NCBI RefSeq assembly: GCF_017591425.1
Contig: NW_024466218.1
Span: 16,923,501-16,987,500 of the forward strand
Source: Ochotona curzoniae
Lineage: Eukaryota; Chordata; Mammalia; Lagomorpha; Ochotonidae
Direction: 5' to 3'
DNA: 64,000 nt
Made by a program: the position numbers and the translations under genes. Below the pieces are notes generated by a model. That model did not search any database, was not told the DNA's origin, and was given only the letters and a program-made list of their open reading frames with translations. Below, piece by piece: positions 1-12,690 of the stretch (its first letter is position 1; every line of letters starts with the position of its first letter).

Positions 1-2164
1 GGCCCTTGCCAGGCAAAGGTCAAAGTTTTATTACATGCCATCTTTCTGCTATTTCTGAAATTGGGCAGATGACACCATTAAAATGCAGGAATTTCTATGG
101 AGGTGACTGAAGCTTCTCAGTGGGCTACCCTTTTATTGTCGATAGAATAAAATCTCATCACATTTAGTTTAAAGGTGTATGGCATATACTCTTGATTCCA
201 CGTCAGGCAACAATATTACATATGAAGTGGGATGACTGGTCCAATACACTGAACAGAGAATGTGGGCTTTATAGACATGGTAGGTCTGAAGAAAGCAGAA
301 TCAAAGAATGAAATGTAGATTGGTGGTTTCGAAGCTAGTTTCCATAGAGATAAAACAAAAGGGCTGTTCTTTCTCTGGCTGCTCAGGGTAACTAAGCACC
401 TGTTAAATGGTAGTTGTGAATCTCCCAGCCCATTTCAGAGTTTGATTGGATGACATGGGAGTTAGCATAATTGACTGAATCTATATGGTTTGGTCTGTTC
501 TGTTGGGTTCCAGATCAAGAGTTTAGTTCAGTACAGTGACTTCCATCATGTTATGTAATGGCACTAAATCTGAGAGTGGAACAGTTACAGTATCTACCTG
601 TCCTCCATCTATATCATGCATCACAACACAAATTAAAAAATTGCAAGTGGTTTTAGTTACTTTAGGAGGTATCATTAGTATAATTTTGTTCCCATTGCTT
701 GTATGATAGGGAAAACCAATATCCCTATTTGAAGGACAAGGCTTATGTAAGCAAACTCTTTAGCTTCAGAGAAAAAGTTGGTTTTATTCCTTCATCATGG
801 TGTCATTGATGGCAGAGAACTACAGTTCTCCAGACCATCTAATATTGGGTGCCACACATAATGATTTTACATAATTCAAGATGATATAATTTCTCTTATG
901 TGATCAATGTTTAAAAATTAAAATGTGTCAAATATATTGAAACTTGTACTTAAAGAATTGATTCAAATATGTTATTCTACTCTTCTCTGATTTTATTCCC
1001 ACAATTACCATCTATGCTATACATGACTCACTAGCAATATTACCCCAATTAATTAGTGCCAATTGACATACATGGGATATTGTCTATTTTGTGTCCATGT
1101 ACCCTTTTCACATATTTAAATACAAGTCCTACAAATTTCTATCACATGCCAATTACCTCATGAAACCATTTTAAATGTTAAACATATGCAAACAGAAAAA
1201 TAAAATCCAAGAAATATGTAAAAGTATTGCATTGTACCCACTACCCAATAGCTTTTACTTCCTTAGGAATCCTTAACCTTTGCATTGCAAATTCCACTAT
1301 TTTTATGATAGCTGCTTGTTCCTGGACACAAGTAATTGAGCTTATTGAATTTGGAATTCCATTTCAAAGCACTTAATTACATTACTCACTTGGATTGGGC
1401 ACCTCATTCCTGTACATTTACAGGAATTGACGATATATTTCCTGTATATCAATTCAGTAGGGTGAAGACATTTCATATTTAAAGACCAAAATGAAAATGA
1501 ATTCCCTTCCAAATTTTGTGAACAAATTCACTGTCTATTTGTACTTAGATCAAATGCAAAAAGGAAAGAAAAAGAGATGATGATTCAGAATTTGTGTAGA
1601 TTTTGTCTGAATGGACACCTTGACAATAACCCAGGCGGGCTAATGACTAAATGCTCTCATGGAACAGTGGTCCTTGTATCTTGAAGACACAGATTTTATG
1701 AAATGCTAATGAAAACTATACATCAAAAAACTGAATTTATATATTAATTATAAATATGATGTTTTTACGAAACAATGAAATGCTGAACTTCCTTCTTGAC
1801 TCTGCATGAACTGGGGAAATGTGAAATGAAGGCGTCAGACAGGCATTCCAATAAGATCCACGCACGAAAATTTTGTGATAGATTTAATGCGATTTGAGGA
1901 TTATTTTAGCATTTTAATGTAGATGTTACAAAGTATAAAAATAAACTGTGATATGTTTAGAAAAAAATGACTTGACCTTCATGAAGTGTAAGATAAAGAA
2001 GACATGGAAGAAATACCCGTAATTTTATGTAGAATCCATATTTCATAGGAATTTGAATATTAAATGTTGGTTGGATCCAAAGGAAGAGATATTAAAGATA
2101 TTTTATCTGACGTCTTATCTAATAAAAACTGTGGGAGGGCAATTGCCTTTAAAAGCTTCTCCAG
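1..2164. other. Unique AT-rich DNA, no feature recognised
   Basis: No SINE, microsatellite or convincing open frame. Several ATTTA/TTTAAA-rich stretches. May hold very old repeats that cannot be named by eye. Confidence 0.5.
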
Positions 2165-2450
2165 AAGTGGCATTTGATTTGGTGCCTCTCTCAGAGTTCC
2201 TGGATTCCTCTGCTAGTTCCAGCCTGCTGCTAGCGTGCACCATGGGAACTACGGATGAATGTTTAGTGAGTGGATTCTTTGTCACCTTGTACACTCTCAT
2301 CAATTTGTGGAACCCTAATTTTGGCATGGCCCAGCCCTAGCTGCTGTGAGCATTTGGGAAGTGAAACAACAGATGAAATGCTTCTATCTTCATCTTTATT
2401 TCTCTGTGCCCTTCACGTGAAAATATATCTTAAGTTAAATAGAAAGTTAC
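2165..2450 (+). mobile_element. Old CSINE, diverged
   Basis: The 3' half is recognisable: GGCCCAGCCCTAGCTGCTGTGAGCATTTGGGAAGTGAAACAACAGATG (2327-2373), then a C/T-rich end. The 5' half is barely alignable, so the start is approximate. Confidence 0.5.
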
Positions 2451-3100
2451 TGCAAAACTACAAGTGAGCCACATGACATCCTGATGTCAAGAGTGAGGAT
2501 TGATAATGATCATTGCTGCTTCTGGGAAAAGTATTAATAAGAACTATGTCAAGCGTGAGAACAACCTTGCATTACTAACAAGCAAAGGTCATTGTAATGA
2601 AAAAATATAAAGCAAATCAAAATAAATCACCTTGTCTGACTTTCTTGGAAATATAAATAACCAAAGCAGTATGGCTATATAGTTTTAGTCCATTATAATA
2701 TTGTTTTTAAGTTAAAAGATATATGACAGTACAAATGAGTAATTAAGTGGAACATTCCCAACTCAAAGAATAAGCCAAGAAACATAAATGAAAGTTTTAA
2801 AAGAAGCACTTATGTTTCAATTATGATTTTGGTCAATAAATGCTTTTGGAGCAAAAGTTTAAGATTGTTTTCCCATACAAAACAAATCTGAAAGATTTAG
2901 TCCGAAATGACACCCTTTTATTCTTGTATCTTATTAGGTAGTTCTAGCTCATTTGGACTAAATAAATTATTGACTGTCTGAAATATGTGAAGTATTATGT
3001 TTAATGATGTTAGGTTAAGAAAAAGACAAAATGGGTACAATACGGTTCCATTATAAAAATTTAAGCAGGAGAATTTGCAGTTTATAATGTGGAGTTAGGG
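2451..3100. other. Unique AT-rich DNA
   Basis: Nothing recognised between an old CSINE and the MER5A remnant. Confidence 0.5.
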
Positions 3101-3240
3101 CAATGGTGCTCCACATTGGTTGCGCATGGGTGTCACCTAGGAGCTACAAAAAATATGGTATCTAACCTCCACCTCCAGAGATATCTACCTGGTGTGTGTT
3201 GTAGGAAACATCAGTGTTTTAAAAATAACTCCAGGAGACT
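3101..3240 (+). mobile_element. MER5A-type hAT DNA transposon remnant
   Basis: GTGCTCCACATTGGTTGCGC, GTCACCTAGGAGCTACAAAAAATA, and CCTCCACCTCCAGAGATAT follow the recalled MER5A order (inverted-end region, GGAGCTTTAAAAAATA, CCCACCCCCAGAGATT). Non-autonomous and non-coding. Confidence 0.65.
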
Positions 3241-3429
3241 GAATTTTTAACAGGAAGAGAAGTTGTAACAATAGGAAAATACTTAGTAGCAAAGGCAAAG
3301 GCACAGCAAAAAATGTGGAGGTAAAATGACAGAAGGGTGAGGCAGGACCATACTTTGTCATGCCTTAAAAAAAAGAAAATACTTGAATATAAAAAGCCCC
3401 ACTTTAACCACAGGCTACCTTGCCTATCT

Positions 3430-3545
3430 TGGCCAAGTCTTGAATATGTCTCTAAATGATGAATGTCTTTGAATACTGATTTCCTCACTTGTAATATAGG
3501 AAAATAGCTATTTTTCAAGGCATATAAAACTATGATTAAATGTTT
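3430..3545 (+). mobile_element. MIR SINE fragment
   Basis: Contains the MIR core-type TTTCCTCACTTGTAATATAGGAAAATAG and a degraded ATTAAATG tail. Old and partial. Confidence 0.5.
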
Positions 3546-3605
3546 TGTAAAAGAGGAATTCAAGTGATACATGGAAAATCAGAGTGGGGTCCAGTGCTTT
3601 GCTAT

Positions 3606-3875
3606 TAAACCATGTCCTGCAAGGATAGCATCCCATGTGGGTTGCCTGACAATGCACTTGAGAAAGCATCAAAAGACAGAATTGAATTATTGGGCCCCTG
3701 CATCTTAGTGGGAGCTACCAGCTCCTTGGCTTCAGCCTGACCAGACCTTACAGTCACAGCCATTTGCAGAGTGAACAAATGGATGAAAGATTTCTCTATC
3801 TCTCCCAATCTGTGTGTGTGTTCTCCCTCTCGTCTCTCTCTCTCTCTTTCTCTCTCTCTCATTCTCTCTCTCCTA
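3606..3875 (+). mobile_element. Old CSINE ending in (TC)n
   Basis: Matches include GATAGCATCCCATGTGGGTTGCC, GGGCCCCTGCATC and CAGCCATTTGCAGAGTGAACAAATGGATG. The C/T-rich segment has expanded into a TC-repeat at 3828-3870. Confidence 0.6.
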
Positions 3876-4387
3876 TGAAAAAGAGCAAGAAGAGCAGAGT
3901 TAATAATTTTCCATGAACTTTTGGAAGTTCTATCATATCATCAGAGATCTAGAAATAATGAGAAATGCAAGGGGCCTATAATATTTAGCATGCCAGATTA
4001 TGGGAACAGAGATTTCATGATCAGCCAGCAGTAGCTTATTTACAAGCTATAGACCATGCGGATGCAGTATTGCAGTTCTGAGTCAAATGGCCAATAGTGT
4101 TAGAACCAAGAGCAGGAGAGAGTTCAGGTCCTAGTCCCAAAAAGCAGAGTGAGTGAATTCCCTTTTCCATAAATTTTTTGTTCTTTCCAAATAAGAGTCT
4201 TTTCTCCCTGCTTCATTTGACATGAGCATGAAAATCAACATTTCATAACCTTCCTTCATATTACAAAGTCTTTCCCTATGATCAGAAAGTGGGACATCTG
4301 AAAATACTGTGTAAAGTTCAAGCAATTTGGTTAGAATGGGGACATTTAGTTCTATTGAATCTCCCTATATTGTTACTCCTTCAGAAA

Positions 4388-4428
<41 letters not shown>

Positions 4429-4724
4429 CACAAAGGATCAAGAATTTGTATCAAAGCCAAAGAGAAAGAAGTTTGGCCCATACTATAAGCATTTTATTGG
4501 TCACTGTGCTTTAAAGTAATTCTTAGCACACCCCTTTGTTAATATTCCTGCCACCCTGTGGACTAGCAGAAGCTTCTGTACTTTGATCTGATTTCTTGAG
4601 AAAAGCAGTTTCCATCAAGGATACCTGAAGTGAGAGCACAGAATAAACTACTGGGAAAAAAAGGAACTTCCTCTTACCTTGACTTTGTTGTTATGGCTTC
4701 TACTTTTTATTTATTTTTTGGTCT
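3876..4724. other. Unique DNA around a GA microsatellite
   Basis: Apart from (GA)n at 4392-4426 no repeat or coding signal was recognised. The short frame crossing the GA run (RERERE) is a repeat artefact. Confidence 0.5.
4392..4426. repeat. (GA)n microsatellite
   Basis: About 17 uninterrupted GA units following a short A-rich stretch; no SINE match directly around it. Confidence 0.95.
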
Positions 4725-5050
4725 TAGATTTTTTTTTTCATTTACTTGAAAGAGTTACAGAGAAAAAGAGGGGTGGAGACAGAGAGAGGTCTTCCATCCA
4801 CTAATTCACTTTCCAAATGAGTGCAACAGCCATAGCTGTTTCCATGCCAGGAGCTAGGACATTTTTCCAGGACTTCCAAGTGGATTCAGGAGCCCAAGCA
4901 CCTAGAACATCCTTCACTCTTTTTCAGATGCATTGGCAGGGAGCTGGATTGACAGTGGAGCAACATGGATTCCCATCAGCATCCCTGTGTCTGTGCTGTA
5001 GGGTTTAACTTTCCCACGTCACAAGATGCTACGCCACAACACAGGACCCG
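4725..5050 (-). mobile_element. Old CSINE, minus strand
   Basis: From the T-rich tail complement at 4725, through GGTCTTCCATCCACTAATTCAC and CAGGGAGCTGGATTG, to the 5' head near 5050. A 63-codon frame here is SINE sequence. Confidence 0.65.
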
Positions 5051-5147
5051 GCTGTTGTTTATTTTTCTTTATTTCTAATCTTTTGAGACCTTTCACAAGT
5101 GTCATAATAAGCAATCCACTTTTCATGTGAATAAAATATGATATATT

Positions 5148-5460
5148 TTTAAATATTCATGTATTTATTTGAAAGTAGGAATCAGGGGCAGGGTAAAGAA
5201 GAGATAGAAAAAGTGGATAGGGAAAGAGAGAGATCTCCCATGTGCTGGTTCACTAGTCAAATGGCCACAATACCCAGTCCACAATAACCAGTCCAGACCA
5301 CAGACTTTGCAGTTGCCCTGTACTTTGGCTGTCTTCTGCTGTCTTCCTAGACAAATCATTAGGGAGCTGAACTGAAAGCAAGCAGCCAGACCTGGAGTTG
5401 ATATGGGATGCTGGTGTTGCAGCTGTCAGCTTAGTTGATTCTGCCACAACGTTGGACTTA
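5148..5460 (-). mobile_element. Old CSINE, minus strand
   Basis: TTCATGTATTTATTTGAAAG tail complement, GAGATCTCCCATGTGCTGGTTCAC, ATTAGGGAGCTGAACTG, and GATATGGGATGCTGG near the head. Only about 100 bp after another copy in the same orientation. Confidence 0.65.
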
Positions 5461-5839
5461 TGTATGGTATTGAGATATGGACTGTGTGTTAAGTTCTCAT
5501 TTTAGCTGATACCTGTAAAGGCTAAAAAATAAAGCTACATTGTCCATTTTGAATCAGTTCTGCTTGAGACTTTGGAATCATCTGTCTTCCTCATCCCTTA
5601 ACTCTTCCTACTGAATGACATAAGCCTACAATGTTTGTCTCTAACTCAAGACGTACAAATCTCACTGCTGTGTGAAGGCTTGCATATGAAAGGATGAATA
5701 GAGCATTTCAACTTGCTTTAGGTTGTGTTAGGTATACTAGAAACAGAACAAGCTGTTATCTACACACACAAAAAAAAATATTTTATGGGAATTCTAATGA
5801 AGTCGTGAAGGTGAGTAAGATTTCTTTCTTCTTGGCAGG

Positions 5840-6063
5840 CTAATCCTCCACCTGGGTTCCTGTTTGAATGCGGCTGCTCCACTTCTGACCCAGCTCTCTT
5901 CTGATGGCCACAGAAAGCTGTGGAGGATGACCAAAGGCCTGGGCACCTGCACTTATGTGTGAGACCCAGAAGAATCTCCTAGTCCCCATCTACAGAATAG
6001 CCCAGCTCTGGCTGTTGCAACCATTTGGGGGAGGAGATGAGCAAGTGGAATAGCTCTCTCCAA
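5840..6063 (+). mobile_element. Old CSINE, plus strand, lacking tail
   Basis: CTGCTCCACTTCTGACCCAGCTCTCTTC, GTGGAGGATGACCAAAGGCCTGGG and CAGCTCTGGCTGTTGCAACCATTTGGGG are clear. The sequence after the C/T-rich part is unrelated. Confidence 0.65.
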
Positions 6064-6840
6064 TGAAAACCACAGACAGTGTTTTCTGCAGTCCTCAGCT
6101 TCACTGCATTTTAATTAGTCATATAAGTATTCTCTATTCTAAGTTCATCTCTACCTCCATACAACAATATGTCAGATTCACACAAGTGATTATAATAAAT
6201 GGCCTTACTATGGTTTCAGTTCTCACAAATATGACTGTAAACAAAACGATACTGAGTCCCATACAAGGCTGCAAAGGATCTGCTCACACCATGGGAATTT
6301 ACTTCATGATTTACAATAAGTTATACCAGAGAACCCCCTTCCGTATCTTTGACAATATCTTCTTCATTGATCCTTACTTTATGAACGTCAATGCACATGA
6401 GAATCGTTGCAAGTAACAACTCTTATTAAAAGAGAAAGTTTCCCAAAGAGAATAGCACCATCTCTTTTCCTTCAGTTACTGACAGAAACCAGAGTCCCAA
6501 GAGGGACTAAGCAAATCAGCCTTTCTATTTTAATGTTGTATATATAATTGAGAGTCTGAGAAAGAAAGCATGAGAGTACCACATGCTACGGGGGGACAAG
6601 TCAATGAGAAGCTATAAAGAAGAAAAAGGAGGGCAGATGTGCAGGAGGGCAGGCCACAGGACTTTCCCATTGCACTGGGTTCCTTGAGGAGAGTGGTGGG
6701 CTGCTCGATCTCCTTGACCTGCACAGCTGCAAAGACCCCAGCATGTGGGAACCTCCTCAGAGCTTACTGGTGGAATGAAGTAGACCCTGATTTCCTTTCC
6801 ATTATCTGTTTCCATCTTACTATTTAAAATAACCTATAGT
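6064..6840. other. Unique DNA with a 117-codon frame of no known family
   Basis: The + frame 6063-6416 has no recognisable domain, overlaps the end of a SINE and has AT-driven I/N/F-rich composition, so I treat it as chance. 6535-6820 is mildly G/A-rich and unassigned. Confidence 0.45.
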
Positions 6841-7160
6841 GGGCCCAGTGCAGTAGCCTAGTGGCTAAAGTCCTAGCCTTGAACCCGCTGGGATCCCATA
6901 TGGGTGCTGGTTCTAATCCAGTGTCCCCCCTTCCCATCCAGCTCCCTGCTGGCAGCCTGGGAAAGCAGCCTTGGGACCCTGTACTCCCATGGGAGACCTG
7001 GAAGAGGCTGCTGGCTCCTGCCTTCGGATTGGCTCAGCTCCAGCTGCTGCAGCCTCTTGGGGAGTGAATCATTAGATGGAAGATCTTCCTGTCCGTCTCT
7101 CCACCTTTCTCTGTATATCTGACATTCCAATAAACATAATAAAATAAATCTTATAAAAAA
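6841..7160 (+). mobile_element. CSINE, complete, with aged target duplication
   Basis: Head GGGCCCAGTGCAGTAGCC, box-B-like GGTTCTAATCC and tail AATAAATCTTATAAAAAA are all present. A 15-bp duplication flanks it (6826-6840 and 7157-7171, two mismatches). Confidence 0.9.
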
Positions 7161-10130
7161 TAGCCTGTAGTTTGCAATGTTTATGGAGGGGTGTTTCCAT
7201 GTGTTCATTCTCTTCTAATAAGTACCTGTCTTGCAACTTCATGTGTCACTCAAACTCAGTTTGTGAATTGCTATAAATTTTTAATATGTCATTTGTTAGG
7301 AAAGGTTCATCAATTGAGAAGCTTCAGTTCTTTATGCCTAAAATGGCTGTTTAGCAGAAAAAGGCAAAATAATATTTTCCCTCCTTAAAATAGCGTCATA
7401 GTTGCAAATGTCAATGAAACTGGAGAGTTTCTGGACTCTAAGCTGTACCGCTGAGTTTTTACAACTAAATCCAGTTTTACGTTCCTATCAAAGAACTATG
7501 ACTATTTCACTATTTCACCTAGCAATGATGAAAGGACTTTGAATAAACCTCAATATGTCAAAGAAAGCATCTGCTTCTTTTAAAAATCTTGGCTGATTCT
7601 TCTAAAATGAGATTTTTCTACATCTTACAAAAGTAAAAATACAGAGTTGATGGGAAGGTATTAATATTCCATATGCTGTACTTGTGAAAAGCCTCAAGCA
7701 CTTTGCTCAGATTTCAAGAAAAAAAATTTCCTTTGAAACATAGATCAATCATTTTATATAAAAAAAAAAATATCTCACTTTGCCACCTTGGCAATATCAG
7801 AGATTCAGGTCTTACTTGTTTTCAATGCTGTTTGAAATTTTAGGCGAAAGCTGATTTTGTCCACAGTCTCTTTTTTTCTTGGCCTTATCTATCGTGAAGT
7901 ATTCCCAACCAGTTTCCTCTCTCACAGGTACTGTGGATCTGCTCATATGATAAAATGTTGTCAGAGACTCAAAATGATATCATTAATTTAAAACTCAAAA
8001 TTCCACCCCTGGGTCAACAGTCTGCTCTTTGGTGGATTTTTTTTGGATCCAGTTTCTGAATATATAAACTGAAGTAACACATACCTTCATCTCTCTCTTA
8101 CCCATAACAATTCAATTTTAGGTTAACGGAAACTTATTGTTTATGTGATCGGAAAATTGTAAGTTTTTAAGAGGAACTCAGAAAGAGCACAATAGGATTT
8201 TAATAAGGATCTCCAGTACCAATAGTATTGGTTACATTTCTTACAAAAGACCCAGGCAACAATTTGCTTTGCTTCTCCAAAAAAAAAAAAAATTTGACCC
8301 ATATCCTCCTCTTTCTTTGATGAGATAAAAGTTTTTTTGCAAAATAAATACATAAGCAGCTCTGCTGTGCATTTGTGTCTGACCTTCCTGTTTTGGCAGA
8401 CAATGACAGTAACTTGTTGTTTTTCACATACATGGTAGTGCTTGTTGTTTTATATCACTGCCCAGTCAGTTACCAACCACCTCAAGGTGTGTGTGTGTTT
8501 GTGTGTGTTAACATTAAGAAAAAAGAAAGCTTATTTTTCCTATGAATAATATAGTTTAAGTATGGCTAGAACACAGAAGCACTGTAGAAAGACATATTCT
8601 TAAGATTTAATTACAGTAAAATCTCTTCTTCACCCCCTGTTAGACTACAGGCACAATGAAAGTGTGGATCTTTATCTATTTTATTAACTCCTACTTTCTA
8701 CAGTTGTAGAATTATCCCAATATTTATTTCCAAATGATTATAGCATATTTACTTACAGAGTATATGATTATCTTTACCCTTAGCACAGTTTTCTATCCAC
8801 AATTTGCCTGTTTAAGTGTTATAATTATGTATTGCCTAGGCTGATAGTTTTTGATTTGGCTAAAATGAATAACGACGTTTCCCTTATTATCTTCTCATAT
8901 TTCTAGCAGCCTGTTGTATTTCAGAAGATGTGTAAAACACGGCTCAGCATTCCCTCTTTCATTTCTTCTTTGTTTCAGTGTCACTAATGCGTGATCCCAG
9001 CCAGATGCGTAGAACTGTCAATCATCCCAGGCTGTGAGCACTTCTTAAACAATGTTGCATGAGAATTTGGAGTCATATACTACATACATAAGACAGGAAC
9101 ACATTAAATGCTTTTAATGTGTATAATAAAAAAATGTTAATAGGAGAAAGATTTAAAATTCCTAACTCTTATAACTGATGGATTATCAATGTAGATTTTC
9201 AGATTCTATGAGTTCAGTATAAAAAAAAATTACAGGTGGGGTGGAGTTAAATGAAGAGTTCAAATTAAATCATAAGATTGAAGAACTGTCCTAAAGCAAT
9301 AAACTCACAGTCCCTAAGTTCCCAGAAAATAAAACCATAAAGCTTAGTTCTCAACGGCAGTGTCTGACTTATATAAGGTAAGAGGAAGGCAAGCAGGAAG
9401 GAGGAATCACAAAGAAAGCAAGAAAGGAAGGAGAAAGGACTCAGAATATTCAAATAGAAATCCATTGCTTTAAAAGTCTTTGAATATCTGCTATTGCAAT
9501 GCATATTCCTGCTCCATCTGGTAACAATTGTAACTTTCATTCTTTGCCATCTTCTTTACAGGAATAAGATCTGTGGTTTCAAGAAATCACATTTGTCCCC
9601 TTAGACTTTGATATCTGGGTAGCTAGACTGGGCCATTGGTCATTCTAGCTGTGTCAGAATCAGCTAAAATAACTCATGACCCTAACTGTTATGGTCTGCA
9701 TCAAAAGAGGAAAAAATAAGTATCTCTCAATACTGTTTTCTTCATTCTTTCTGGAATAGTTCTTGAATGTCTCATTGAAAAGTTTGTTAAGTTACAGAAA
9801 TTATATATTCTTATCTATGTACATTAAGGGTAAATACCCTGATTACTTGCAACAGAACAACAACACGATAATGGACTGACTTGATTCTTCTGAAATTGTA
9901 CCAATCTTGATGCTTATCTAAGCATTTAGTGAGATTGGCTCAGCCTCGAGTGCAGTGATTGAAACAAAGGACAATTAAAAGGAAGTAACTACCCCCGCCC
10001 CCGAAAGTTTAGTCAGTGAATGCAGAGGAAGAATGAAGAGTGAGGGTGCAGCAGTGCCCATGGGTGTGCTCGGAAGGTGTGTCTACTACAATAGCATGAA
10101 GATTTTAGATTTTACCAAGATGACCTTCTA
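7161..10130. other. 3-kb CSINE-free unique block
   Basis: AT-rich; contains poly-A runs at 7760 and 8280 and the short GT run at 8490. No coding or RNA gene seen. Confidence 0.5.
8490..8510. repeat. Short interrupted (GT)n
   Basis: GTGTGTGTGTTTGTGTGTGT: two GT runs split by one TT. Confidence 0.9.
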
Positions 10131-10437
10131 GGCCTGGCACGGTGGCCTAGCAGCTAAAGTCCTCACCTTGAACGCGCCCGGATCCCATATGGGCACTGGT
10201 TCTAACCCCAGCAGCTCTGCTTGCGGCCTGGGAAAACCGTCTAGGATAGACCAAAGTCTTGGGATCCTTCACCCATGTGGGAGACCCGGAAGAGGGTCCA
10301 GGCTTCTGGCTTTGTATCGGTTCAACTCTGGCCGTTGCAGCTGCTTGGGGAGTGAACCATCGGATGGAGATCTTCCTCTTTGTCTTTCTTCTCTTTATAT
10401 CTGACTTCCCAATTTAAATAAATAAATCTTTAAAAAG
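10131..10437 (+). mobile_element. CSINE, complete
   Basis: Head GGCCTGGCACGGTGGCC, GGATCCCATATGGGC, GGTTCTAACCC, tail AATAAATAAATCTTTAAAAA. An internal deletion of about 20 bp follows GGTTCTAACCC, removing the usual GCTTCCCATCCAGCTCCC. Clear target duplications not found. Confidence 0.9.
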
Positions 10438-10559
10438 TAGACACTGGTCACAAGGCACTTTGCTACAGGCACATACATTCATAGGTCCACACACAACAAG
10501 GACATGCAAACATGAGCCAACAGACAAGACATTGCTCTTGATCTTAAAACCTCATTGTT

Positions 10560-10830
10560 GGAGCCAAAGTGATGATCTAGTGAGTAGGTCTGCCACCTAG
10601 GGAGCTGGCATACCTCATGGTGCCACTTTGAGTCCACTTCCAATCAAGCTCGCTGCTGACACACCTGATAGAGCAAAAGAACATGGCCCAAGTCCTTAGC
10701 CCCTGCACCCATGTTGGAGACTCTAGCACAAGTTCTTGCTGAAGCCATGGGTGGGAAATCTCTCTCTTTGTCTCTCCCTCTCTCAAAGTCTGTCTCCAAG
10801 TAAATATGATGAATCAGTAAAAAAATATAG
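10560..10830 (+). mobile_element. Old CSINE, plus strand
   Basis: GATGATCTAGTGAGTAGGTC head, GAGTCCACTTCCAATCAAGCTC, AACATGGCCCAAGTCCTTAGCCCCTG, and a (TC)-rich end before TAAATATG. Belongs to the older, more rabbit-like subfamily layer. Confidence 0.65.
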
Positions 10831-12429
10831 AAACCCATATTGGTCATCTTAGATACATTCACATCAGATAGATCGTTTCTTGTGAAGTGTCCCATAAATG
10901 GAAAAAAATAAAAATGAAATAATAAATAAACTTCCTGAATGACCTAGAGCAAGCTACATCATAAGATTAAATAAGAATTTGAAGAAATATATATTCTCTG
11001 TCAATTCCAATAAAAGGACTACATTGAACAGATAGGAATGTGTGTGCTATTCCCTGGGTATCATCCTAACGTAAAACACAGGATATATATTTGATGTCTA
11101 AGTGATCCTATAAAAACCACAGGGTGTTAGAAACAAGTTCTGGGGCTTTAGTCATTCAATAAGTTTTCTTGATCTCCCCTAGGGTTTAGCAAATCCAAGC
11201 TCCTTTGTTACTGGGAAACACTTATTCTCATTTTTAGTTTCAATAGGAAGAAGTCACACATGAATGAATCATGCTGTGGAATGCTCTGTTTAGTTTGGGC
11301 ATATTTGAACAATCTTCATCCACATGGTAGGAAATGGAGTTTTGCCTTCAAGTTCCTGGGGATGACCAAATATATGCCACAGAGTTCACAAGAGATGAGA
11401 TCTGCCTTTTAATAGTCACATGTTTTCCATTCGCAGCCAGGGCAAGAAATGTTGACATGGTTTACAAGCAGATACATGTTGTACCTGGAACAGAGTAAGC
11501 ATCCAGCTGGCAAGAGATAGGTTTTGTAATATCTGGACAGACAAGTTTTGTTTCCTGTTATATTTTGTGATTGGCTCATCAGAATAACTCCAAATGTTTG
11601 CAAAGATGCACAGCTTACCTCTGACTGGTCCTTTCTACGGAGAAGGGTGTCTGACTCAGGTATCAGGGATCCATGAGAGCAGGACCCTGGGGTAGCCATT
11701 TTGTGTGTCCTTACAAGGCACCTTTGCCTCAGTTGTCAAGGAAGCACATAAGGATGCCTTGATCTTAGGATTCACATGCAAGAAGCTGAAGAGCAAATGC
11801 TCTGCACTTATGAGGGACTCAAATTCTGGTGTAAACAGAGTGTATGGTTACATGCAAAGCTGCCTGATTGTGCATTTTCTGATGAACCACCTACCTCTTC
11901 TCATCCCTCTAACACTGCTGACCTCGGTACATTTCTGCCGTGTTTGACACTGATCCTTCAGTGCGGGACGCATCCTACCTGCTAACCCCTTAAATTTGTG
12001 GCACATCCTTTTGATTTTTTTTTTTTTTGTCTTCCTGGCTTCTGGACCCTTTGAGAAAGAGTGAATGTAAATATCTCTTGGCTTTAATTTAGCCTTCACT
12101 GTTCACTAAGCCACAACTGGTTAAAATTGCCCAAGTTCCCTGTAGCTAAGTCTTCATCATTTTTTATTTCTTCACAATGTTTCCACATATGTTCAACCAA
12201 GAACTTTCCTCCAAAAAGAAGGAAAAACTTGCAAAAGGCAGCCTCATAACCTAATGATCTTGTTTCTCAGAGAATTAATATAAATCTGGATATAGAATGA
12301 GTTTGGGGAACCAGGTACAACTTCTGGGATAAGTTCTTTGCATGTGAAAAAAGAAAGCAGGCAGTTATAGGCAGACTTCTCTATCCTCAAAACTTTAAAA
12401 TGTTTGTTTCTGGTTTTGCTTTGTTTTCA
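10831..12429. other. Unique DNA
   Basis: Includes a 96-codon minus frame (11409-11699) and overlapping + frames at 11705-11985, none with a recognisable domain. The minus strand of 11400-11700 has mildly LTR-like pacing, but no ends were found. Confidence 0.4.
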
Positions 12430-12690
12430 AAAGATTTTTCTTCCTGTCAATTTCTTTCAAGGCTGGGAGAGAAAGAGAGATCTTTGACACAGCCAGGAGC
12501 CAGGATCTCCGTAGTGTTCTCTGTATGGGTAGCAACAGCCCAGGTACTTTGCCCATCAGTCCTGCCTTCACATGAAAGTTATCAGGGAGCTGGGTAGGAA
12601 ACGGAGCTGCCAGGACTCAGCTTGAAATGTGAGATGTCTATTTCTTTGTACTAGCTTGATCCTCTGTGTCACAATGCTGGTCCCTGGAGT
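12430..12690 (-). mobile_element. Old CSINE, minus strand
   Basis: GGCTGGGAGAGAAAGAGAGATC, CCAGGAGCCAGGATC, ATCAGGGAGCTGGGTAGGAAACGGAGCTGCCAGG and a degraded head are visible. Diverged. Confidence 0.55.

Noticed and set aside
3219..3572. 117-codon minus-strand frame
   Set aside because: It overlaps the MER5A and MIR remnants in antisense and has no domain; chance opening.
6063..6416. 117-codon plus-strand frame
   Set aside because: No recognisable domain, AT-driven composition, and its start overlaps the end of an old CSINE.
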